Source of the DNA: JBAZKK01 sp041650795
Lineage (GTDB): Bacteria > Omnitrophota > Gorgyraeia > Gygaellales > Profunditerraquicolaceae
Direction: 5' to 3'
Length of the DNA: 64,000 nt
NCBI GenBank assembly: GCA_041650795.1
Contig: JBAZKK010000002.1
Location: forward strand, 12,142-76,141
A program made the position numbers and the translations under genes. A model generated the notes under the pieces. The model did not search any database, was not told the DNA's origin, and saw only the letters and a list, made by a program, of their open reading frames with translations. Shown here one piece after another: positions 58,278-64,000 of this stretch. Numbering within the stretch: the stretch's first letter is position 1; every line of letters starts with the position of its first letter.

Positions 58278-59254
58278 AGAAGCGCATCTTGAGCGGCATG
58301 CGGCCCACCGGTAAACTCCACCTGGGGCATTTGGTAGGAGCACTTGAGAACTGGGTTAAACTCCAGGAGCAATACGAGTGCTTCTTTATGGTTGCAGACT
58401 GGCATGCCCTGATGGGCGAGTATGAGAATCCCGCCGGCCTGCGGGAATACGCCATTGATAATGTAGTCGATTGGCTCAGCGCCGGCATCAGCCCTAAGAA
58501 CTCCACCCTCTTTGTGCAATCCAGCGTTCCAGGGCACCTGGAGCTGGCGATGATATTTTCCTGTTTTGTGCCGTTGGGATGGCTGGAGCGCTGCCCTACC
58601 TATAAGGAACAATTACGCGAGGTGAAAACCCGCGATTTACACACTTACGGATTTTTAGGTTACCCGGTGTTGCAGGCCGCCGACATCCTGCTTTATAAGG
58701 CGGATGCCGTACCGGTAGGCGAGGACCAGTTGCCACATCTGGAGCTTACGCGCCAGATCGGCCGGCGTTTTAACGGCCTTTACCAGAAGGATTTCTTCCC
58801 GGAACCCAAGGCTATCCTCACAACGATGCCGCGCCTCTTGGGAATAGACGGCAGGAAGATGAGCAAGAGCTATGATAATGCCATAAACCTTTCAGATTCC
58901 GCGGAGGTTATCGCCAAGAAGGTCGCAGCCATGTTTACCGACCCCAAGCGGATAAAATTCAGCGATAAAGGCCATCCCGACACCTGCAATGTTTTCTCAT
59001 ATTACCAGATGTTTTCCCCTTTGATGTTGGATGATGTACGCGATTGGTGCATGCACGCCAAGGTAGGCTGCACTGAGTGCAAAAAGAGGTTATCTCTGGC
59101 ATTGATTGAGAGGTTAGAGCCTTTCCATAAGAATAGGCAGGAGCTTCTTGAAGATAAGGCGATGATTGTTAAGATCCTGGAGGAGGGGGGCAGGCGCGCC
59201 GCTGATTTTGCCTCCAGAACCATCAGGGAAGCCCGTCAGGCAATGAAGATATGA
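58274..59254 (+). CDS. trpS: Tryptophanyl-tRNA synthetase
   Basis: 326 aa class Ic synthetase. The HIGH-type motif is in SGMRPTGKLHLGHLVGALEN, KMSKS in LLGIDGRKMSKSYDNAINLS, and YPVLQAADILLYKADAVPVG and EDQLPHLELTRQI form the Trp/ATP site. A C-terminal CTECKK segment is a small cysteine pair. It overlaps infB and scpA by 4 nt each, so the whole stretch from uppS may be one transcript. Confidence 0.96.
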   Translation: MKKRILSGMRPTGKLHLGHLVGALENWVKLQEQYECFFMVADWHALMGEYENPAGLREYAIDNVVDWLSAGISPKNSTLFVQSSVPGHLELAMIFSCFVPLGWLERCPTYKEQLREVKTRDLHTYGFLGYPVLQAADILLYKADAVPVGEDQLPHLELTRQIGRRFNGLYQKDFFPEPKAILTTMPRLLGIDGRKMSKSYDNAINLSDSAEVIAKKVAAMFTDPKRIKFSDKGHPDTCNVFSYYQMFSPLMLDDVRDWCMHAKVGCTECKKRLSLALIERLEPFHKNRQELLEDKAMIVKILEEGGRRAADFASRTIREARQAMKI

Positions 59255-60012
59255 GCTATAAGGTAAGGTTAGAGATATTCGAAGGGCCGCTGGACCTTTT
59301 GCTTTACCTGGTTAAAAAAGACCACCTCAATATCTACGATATCCCGATTGCCCAGATTAGCGAGCAGTATCTTAAATATCTGGAGTTGATGCGGATGTTG
59401 GACCTCAATATCGCCGGAGAATTCCTGGTGATGGCCGCTACCCTTATGCAGATTAAGTCCAAGATGCTCCTTCCGGCTGAAGAGACACAGCCTGCCGAAG
59501 AAGAGGAGGATCCGCGCGCAGAGCTCGTGCGCCGGCTCCTGGAATACGAAAAATACAAAGAGGTCGCAGAGTCTTTAAGGCAGCGCGAGGCAGCCCAGCA
59601 GGATGTCTTTAAGCGCCCCCGCTCCGAGCTGAATAAGGTTGAAACAACCGCGGGGGGTGAGGTTTATTTCGAGGCAAGCATCTTTGACCTTATCAATGCC
59701 TTTACCAAGGCGTTGGACGAGGTTCCCAAGGAATTATTCTACCAGGTCATCAAGGACGAATTTACCATCGAGGGAAAGGTGCACGAGATGCTGCACCTGA
59801 TGATGGTAGAATCGCACAAGCGCGTAGCGGAGTTATTCGTCAAGTGCAATGGCAAGATAGAGATTATTGTGACATTTCTGGCAATCCTGGAGTTGATACG
59901 GCTCAAAGAGATCGTTATTATACAGAAGGGGTTGTTCGGAGAAATCGAAATCATGCGCAACGACGAAAACATCATTCCCTATGACCAAAGAAACAAGGCA
60001 GAAATTAATTAA
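59251..60012 (+). CDS. scpA: Segregation and condensation protein A
   Basis: Kleisin subunit of the bacterial SMC complex. The N-terminal helix begins YKVRLEIFEGPLDLLLYLVK, followed by DIPIAQISEQYLKYLELMRM, AGEFLVMAATLMQIKSKMLL, an acidic linker (PAEEEEDPRAELVRRLLEYE) and the C-terminal winged-helix (KEIVIIQKGLFGEIEIMRN). 253 aa is normal. scpB usually follows but is absent; ruvB overlaps the 3' end by 32 nt. Confidence 0.94.
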   Translation: MSYKVRLEIFEGPLDLLLYLVKKDHLNIYDIPIAQISEQYLKYLELMRMLDLNIAGEFLVMAATLMQIKSKMLLPAEETQPAEEEEDPRAELVRRLLEYEKYKEVAESLRQREAAQQDVFKRPRSELNKVETTAGGEVYFEASIFDLINAFTKALDEVPKELFYQVIKDEFTIEGKVHEMLHLMMVESHKRVAELFVKCNGKIEIIVTFLAILELIRLKEIVIIQKGLFGEIEIMRNDENIIPYDQRNKAEIN

Positions 60013-61054
60013 GGGTACTCCGGAGGCGCCCCGGCACAACGAACTCGTCGCGGCGGAGCGCGAATCCGAAGAAGACGTCATACTCAATATATCTCTGAGG
60101 CCGGAACGCCTCTCTAATTTCGTAGGACAGAAGGAGACGGTCGAAAACCTCAAGGTCTGCCTTACTGCCGCCAAGCAGCGCAAGGAGCCTCTGGAGCACA
60201 TTCTTTTTTCCGGTCCTCCTGGATTAGGCAAGACCTCCCTTGCGCATGTTATTGCCCATGAGATGAACACCAAGATTACCGCTACCTCGGGCCCTGCGAT
60301 TGAGCGGGCAGGCGATCTTATCGGCATACTCACGAATCTGGAGAAAGGGGATATCCTTTTTATAGATGAGATTCACCGTTTATCAAAGGTAGTGGAGGAG
60401 TTCCTCTACCCTGCGATGGAGACCTTTCAGATTGATTTTGTCATCGACAAAGGGCCCTATGCCAAGACCATCAAATTTAATCTCAAGCCCTTTACCCTGG
60501 TAGGCGCCACCACCAGGTCCGGGCTGTTATCCTCTCCGCTGCGCGGAAGGTTCGGTATATTCTACCACCTGGATTTTTATCCGGTAGAGGACCTCGCAAG
60601 GATAATCAAGCATTCCGCCAAGATTATAGCCATGGACATAGACGAGGAAGCGGCGGAAGAGATTGCGCGCCGCAGCCGCGGGACGCCCCGCATTGCCAAC
60701 CGCCTTCTGCGCCGGGTGAGGGATTATGCCCAGGTGTTGAAAATAGGAAAGATTAACCTTGAGATTGTCTGCCGCACCCTGGATGACCTGGGGATTGACA
60801 GGGCCGGGTTAGACGACATTGACCGTAAGGTTCTGCGGGTAATGCTGGAGTCTTACGGGGGGGGGCCGGTCGGCGTGGAGGCCCTGGCAGCCAGCCTTAA
60901 CGAAGAGGTCGACACCATCGTGGATACTGTCGAGCCGTATCTGCTGAAGGTCGGGTATTTGAAGCGGACGCCGCGGGGAAGGGTTGCCACCAGAGTTGCC
61001 TTCGAACACTTCGGGAAAAAATACGAAAACCAGCAGGAACTCTTCGATAAATAA
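59981..61054 (+). CDS. ruvB: Holliday junction branch migration helicase RuvB
   Basis: 357 aa AAA+ motor. SLRPERLSNFVGQKETVENL, the Walker A motif HILFSGPPGLGKTSLAHVIA, Walker B DILFIDEIHRLSKVVEEFLY, VGATTRSGLLSSPLRGRFGI and the C-terminal winged helix LKVGYLKRTPRGRVATRVAF are diagnostic. ruvA and ruvC are not in the window. The start lies 32 nt inside scpA; a downstream palindromic repeat probably ends the transcript. Confidence 0.96.
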   Translation: MTKETRQKLIKGTPEAPRHNELVAAERESEEDVILNISLRPERLSNFVGQKETVENLKVCLTAAKQRKEPLEHILFSGPPGLGKTSLAHVIAHEMNTKITATSGPAIERAGDLIGILTNLEKGDILFIDEIHRLSKVVEEFLYPAMETFQIDFVIDKGPYAKTIKFNLKPFTLVGATTRSGLLSSPLRGRFGIFYHLDFYPVEDLARIIKHSAKIIAMDIDEEAAEEIARRSRGTPRIANRLLRRVRDYAQVLKIGKINLEIVCRTLDDLGIDRAGLDDIDRKVLRVMLESYGGGPVGVEALAASLNEEVDTIVDTVEPYLLKVGYLKRTPRGRVATRVAFEHFGKKYENQQELFDK

Positions 61055-61083
61055 CCATAACCAGAAACGTTTTCCTAGCCAAA

Positions 61084-61123
61084 GCTAAAACACTTTCCAG
61101 CACAATCGGGAAAGTGTTTTAGC
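61084..61123. repeat. Second palindromic repeat family, copy 3 (15-bp stem)
   Basis: GCTAAAACACTTTCC (61084-61098) pairs exactly with GGAAAGTGTTTTAGC (61109-61123), loop 10 nt. It may end the scpA-ruvB transcript. The core ACACTTTCC is shared with the copy at 29118. Confidence 0.78.
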
Positions 61124-61138
61124 ATTTCTCGCTGGATT

Positions 61139-61681
61139 ATGAAATTACTATTGCATGTCTGCTGCGCGCCGTGCCTGATATATCCGTTGGAGAAGCTTAG
61201 GGAAGGGGGTTTTGAGGTTACCGGATTTTTCTATAACCCCAATATTCATCCCTTTGCGGAATACCGGAGCCGCAGGCAGGCAGTGGAGGGCTACGCCAAG
61301 GATATAGGCGTTGAGGTCTGGTACCCAGAATATCAACCGGAGGAATTCTTCCGGTTGGTGAATTTAAAAGAGGCCAATCCGGGAAGATGCAGGATATGCT
61401 GGAGGCTGCGGCTGGGTGAGACTGCAAAGACAGCCGAGGAGAAAGGCTTTAGCCATTTTTCAACCACCTTGCTTGTCAGCCCTTATCAGGATCAGGAGCC
61501 ACTGAAGAAGATCGGCAGCGAAGCGACAGGGGAATCCGCAGTAGAGTTTTACTACGAGGATTTTCGCCAGGGGTTTCGCAAGGCGCACGATGAAGCGCGC
61601 GCTAAAGGCATTTACTGCCAGAAATACTGCGGTTGTATTTATTCGGAGATGGAACGATGCAGGAAGTCGGCAAAACCTTAA
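61139..61681 (+). CDS. queH: Epoxyqueuosine reductase QueH
   Basis: 180 aa member of the QueH (DUF208) family that converts epoxyqueuosine to queuosine in tRNA, the non-B12 alternative to QueG. Cysteine motifs LLHVCCAPCLIYPLEKL, NPGRCRICWRLRLGETA and GIYCQKYCGCIYSE match the iron-sulfur/iron ligands, with FYNPNIHPFAEYRSRRQAVE. It is separated from ruvB by 84 nt holding a palindromic repeat; queA and tgt lie 1.3-2.3 kb downstream. Confidence 0.93.
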   Translation: MKLLLHVCCAPCLIYPLEKLREGGFEVTGFFYNPNIHPFAEYRSRRQAVEGYAKDIGVEVWYPEYQPEEFFRLVNLKEANPGRCRICWRLRLGETAKTAEEKGFSHFSTTLLVSPYQDQEPLKKIGSEATGESAVEFYYEDFRQGFRKAHDEARAKGIYCQKYCGCIYSEMERCRKSAKP

Positions 61682-61872
61682 TTATTTTCGGTGTTATCAT
61701 ATTAGGCCTCGGTTTGCTTTTGACATTTATGAATAAGGTTCCTTTTCTGGGAAAGCTGCCGGGGGATGTATATATCCACAGAAAAAATTTTACTTTTTAT
61801 TTTCCGATCGCTACTTCGATATTAATAAGCATCGTGCTTTCGCTGATATTTTGGTTATGGTCAAAGCGATAA
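61657..61872 (+). CDS. DUF2905 small membrane protein
   Basis: 71 aa with two membrane helices: TLIIFGVIILGLGLLLTFMN and IATSILISIVLSLIFWLW. The segment GKLPGDVYIHRKNFTFYFPI is the family pattern. The start ATG 61657 lies 25 nt inside queH and the stop 16 nt inside the SpoIID gene. The function is unknown. Confidence 0.88.
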   Translation: MQEVGKTLIIFGVIILGLGLLLTFMNKVPFLGKLPGDVYIHRKNFTFYFPIATSILISIVLSLIFWLWSKR

Positions 61873-62990
61873 GGTTAATCATAGTGTTGTCTATGTTTAC
61901 TGCATGGAACGCTTGCAGAGCTGAGACATCGCGCCAGGTAAGGGTGGCGATTCTCAAGGATGTCAGCTCCTTCAGGCTCAAGGTCAGGGGATCTTACGAG
62001 GTTATTGAGCCCCGCGGCGGCAAGGTTTTGTCAAAGGGCAGAAACATCAGGACTACGGTTACGGTTTATAAGGACGGGATACTCCTGGCAGGGGGAGGCT
62101 CTGGGGCAGACAGGATCCTGATTAAGGGCAATGACCCGGAGGCCTTTCTTATTAATGACCGAAGTTTCCGGGGCGATATCGAGATTATCAAGGATGCCTC
62201 CGGTCATCTCATGGTAGTTAATTACATCGGTCTGGAGGATTATGTTAAAGGTATCCTTTATCATGAGGCCTCGCATTACTGGCCCGAGGATGCGCTTAAG
62301 GCTCAGGCAGTGGCATGCCGCACCTATGCTATTTACCAGATGCAGGAGAATGCTGGCTCAGTTTATGACCTTACCAGCGATATATATTCTCAGGTTTACG
62401 GCGGCAAGGTCTCGGAACGATACCGCACCAACAGGGCAGTTGACGATACAAAAGGGGAGACGCTTTTTTATAAAGGAAAGATCTTTCCTGCCTATTACCA
62501 CGCTACCTGCGCCGGGCACACCGAGGACGCCTCGGAGCTCTGGAAGATTAATCTTGTGCCTTTAAAAGGCGTGGTCTGCGGTTATTGCAAGGATGCTCCG
62601 CATTACAGCTGGCATAACGTGCTTACGAGAGAAGAGGTGAAGGCCAAATTGAGGGATGCCGGATATGGGGTCGGAGACATTGATGAGATCGTAATGCTGG
62701 ATAAGACTAACTCCGGCCGGCTCAGGACGCTGGAGATTGTCTCGGGAGGCAGTAAGATAAAAATCCCGGCCAAGGATTTCCGCAATGCCATAGGCCCTAA
62801 CGTCATCAAGAGTACGATGTTTGATGTAAAGGTGATAGGAGGGGATATCGTATTCGAAGGTCTGGGTTGGGGCCACGGCGTTGGCATGTGTCAGTGGGGA
62901 GCGTATTTTATGGCCAAGCAAGGTTATAACTACCGGGAGATCCTCAAATATTACTACCCCGAAAGCTATGTTAAAACTCTCGGATTTTGA
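61857..62990 (+). CDS. SpoIID/LytB domain protein (exported)
   Basis: 377 aa from ATG 61857 with a signal segment (AIRLIIVLSMFTAWNACRA). The SpoIID core has VVNYIGLEDYVKGILYHEAS, DALKAQAVACRTYAIYQM, DIYSQVYGGK and GLGWGHGVGMCQWGAYFMAK at the C-terminus; this family includes a lytic transglycosylase that acts on peptidoglycan lacking stem peptides and stem-cell-wall remodelling partners. In a non-sporulating Gram-negative it probably trims wall glycan. It overlaps queA by 23 nt. Confidence 0.92.
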   Translation: MVKAIRLIIVLSMFTAWNACRAETSRQVRVAILKDVSSFRLKVRGSYEVIEPRGGKVLSKGRNIRTTVTVYKDGILLAGGGSGADRILIKGNDPEAFLINDRSFRGDIEIIKDASGHLMVVNYIGLEDYVKGILYHEASHYWPEDALKAQAVACRTYAIYQMQENAGSVYDLTSDIYSQVYGGKVSERYRTNRAVDDTKGETLFYKGKIFPAYYHATCAGHTEDASELWKINLVPLKGVVCGYCKDAPHYSWHNVLTREEVKAKLRDAGYGVGDIDEIVMLDKTNSGRLRTLEIVSGGSKIKIPAKDFRNAIGPNVIKSTMFDVKVIGGDIVFEGLGWGHGVGMCQWGAYFMAKQGYNYREILKYYYPESYVKTLGF

Positions 62991-63960
62991 TTATTTCCTC
63001 CCCAAAGAATTGATCGCGCAATACCCCTTGAAGGAAAGAGAGACCGCACGGCTGTTGGTGGCAGAACGCAAGAGCGGGAGGATCGAACACCGCATCTTTA
63101 AGGATATCGGGGATTATTTCAGCAAGCCCGACCTGTTGGTTTTAAACGATACCAGGGTCCTGCCGGGCAGGCTTATCGGCCGCCGTGTCACCGGAGGCAG
63201 GGTTGAGGTTTTGCTTCTGGAGCATAAGTCCGGGATGCGTTTCAAGGTGATGTTTAAGCCCGCCCGCCTTAAGGCCGGAGAGCAGATATCATTCAGCGGA
63301 GGAGAAATCAGGGCCCGGATTGAGTCCAGGGAGGAGCTTACATTTTTAGGCAATGACATGGCTGAGGTTTATGGGGCAGGGGTAATGCCTCTTCCTCCCT
63401 ACATCAAGAGAGAAGCTGAGCCGCTGGATAATATTTATTACCAGACTGTTTACGCCAGGGAGGATGGGGCAGTGGCTTCTCCTACCGCGGGTTTGCATTT
63501 TACTGATAAGATGCTTGGGGATATCAAAGCGCGGGGCATGGATATTGCCTATCTTACCCTGCACGTGGGTCCGGGGACGTTTAGGTCTGTAAAGTCAGAT
63601 GATATCACCGAACACAAGATGGAGGCAGAGTATTTCAAGATACCGCAGGATTCCTGCGAGCTCATCCGTAAAAAGCAGGCGGTCAAAGAGCGCATCGTTG
63701 CCGTCGGGACCACCAGTTTAAGGGCGCTTGAAACCTATGCCCTTGGCAGGAGCCAGGGGTTGACCGACCTATTCGTTTATCCGGGATATGCATTCAAGCT
63801 TACCGGGGCGCTCCTTACTAATTTTCATCTGCCGCGCACTACGCTTTTCATGCTGGTGGCGGCTTTTGCAGGAGAGGGGTTGATTAAGGAAGCGTACCGG
63901 CAGGCCATCGATAGGAAGTATAGATTTTACAGTTACGGGGATGCCATGTTGATTCTATAA
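62968..63960 (+). CDS. queA: S-adenosylmethionine:tRNA ribosyltransferase-isomerase
   Basis: Transfers and rearranges the ribosyl group of SAM to 7-aminomethyl-7-deazaguanine in tRNA, giving epoxyqueuosine. From ATG 62968 (330 aa): MLKLSDFDYFLPKELIAQYP, LLVLNDTRVLPGRLIGRR, LPPYIKREAEPLDNIYYQTV, GAVASPTAGLHFTDKML, TLHVGPGTFRSVK and ALLTNFHLPRTTLFMLVAAF, all QueA motifs. It is followed after 1 nt by tgt. Confidence 0.96.
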   Translation: MLKLSDFDYFLPKELIAQYPLKERETARLLVAERKSGRIEHRIFKDIGDYFSKPDLLVLNDTRVLPGRLIGRRVTGGRVEVLLLEHKSGMRFKVMFKPARLKAGEQISFSGGEIRARIESREELTFLGNDMAEVYGAGVMPLPPYIKREAEPLDNIYYQTVYAREDGAVASPTAGLHFTDKMLGDIKARGMDIAYLTLHVGPGTFRSVKSDDITEHKMEAEYFKIPQDSCELIRKKQAVKERIVAVGTTSLRALETYALGRSQGLTDLFVYPGYAFKLTGALLTNFHLPRTTLFMLVAAFAGEGLIKEAYRQAIDRKYRFYSYGDAMLIL

Positions 63961-63961
63961 G

Positions 63962-64000
63962 ATGCTGGAACTAATCCATCGGGATAAAAACTCCAGGGCC
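63962..64000 (+). CDS. tgt: Queuine/preQ1 tRNA-ribosyltransferase, 5' end only
   Basis: Only the first 13 codons are inside the window: MLELIHRDKNSRA, which matches the start of tRNA-guanine transglycosylases. The position 1 nt after queA is the usual queA-tgt order. The right edge cuts the gene. Confidence 0.75.
   Translation, partial: MLELIHRDKNSRA

Overview
The window looks like a chromosomal segment of a Gram-negative (diderm) bacterium of moderate GC, most likely an uncultivated member of Candidatus Omnitrophota (OP3, PVC superphylum). That placement is inferred from gene content and style: a full KDO/lipid A/LPS-transport set, several domain fusions in envelope genes, a DUF4912 plus GH57 pair, SpoIID and polysaccharide-deacetylase homologues, and tightly packed one-strand gene order with frequent 4-nt overlaps. 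No rRNA, tRNA, CRISPR array, phage or insertion-sequence transposase was seen. Both ends cut genes: a CCA-adding enzyme on the left and tgt on the right.

Layout. 1-3.5 kb: tRNA CCA enzyme, endonuclease III, a dUTPase/dCTP deaminase and a macro-Nudix fusion. 3.5-6.4 kb: an AT-richer island with its own terminator and promoter, encoding a secreted HEAT-repeat protein with two candidate peptidoglycan-hydrolase domains. 6.4-8.3 kb: a Ski2-like helicase, the only clear gene on the minus strand. 8.4-16.9 kb: a DUF3786 protein, a secreted nuclease, aroC, spoVG, aroK, dprA, topA, xer recombinase and waaA. 16.9-29.1 kb: an outer-membrane protein, DUF1805, YjbQ, lpxK, an LpxL-ELM1 fusion, then a run of GT4/GT9 glycosyltransferases including two fused or tandem proteins, a polysaccharide deacetylase and a release-factor-like rescue protein. 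29.2-35.9 kb: an uncharacterised conserved protein, hldA, kdsB, kdsA, kdsD, kdsC, an LptC-LptA fusion and lptB. 35.9-44.4 kb: a short trigger factor, clpP, a class V aminotransferase, serA, a degenerate metallophosphatase/thioredoxin protein, a homocitrate-synthase-like enzyme and purA. 44.5-48.3 kb: an OmpA/Pal lipoprotein, a coiled-coil protein, DUF4912 and a GH57 enzyme. 48.3-59.2 kb: the conserved uppS-cdsA-dxr-rseP-ispG-proS-rimP-nusA-infB run followed by trpS. 59.2-64 kb: scpA, ruvB, queH, DUF2905, SpoIID, queA and the start of tgt.

How the genes fit together. The 15.6-35.9 kb block codes for most of an LPS inner-core assembly line: KDO made by KdsD-A-C and activated by KdsB, transferred by WaaA; lipid A phosphorylated by LpxK and acylated by the LpxL domain; heptose phosphorylated by HldA and presumably added by the GT9 enzymes; the product exported by LptC/LptA/LptB. 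The uppS-to-infB block joins isoprenoid and phospholipid precursor synthesis with translation. queH-queA-tgt belong to tRNA queuosine modification.

The most interesting signals are: fusions and losses in otherwise ordinary enzymes (macro-Nudix, LpxL-ELM1, GT4-GT9, GT9-GT9 with a missing His, LptC-LptA, ProRS without its editing insertion, trigger factor without its PPIase domain); a phosphatase-fold protein that has lost its metal-binding histidines and gained thioredoxin-like domains; an uncharacterised conserved family in the heptose/KDO operon; and two families of small palindromic intergenic repeats.
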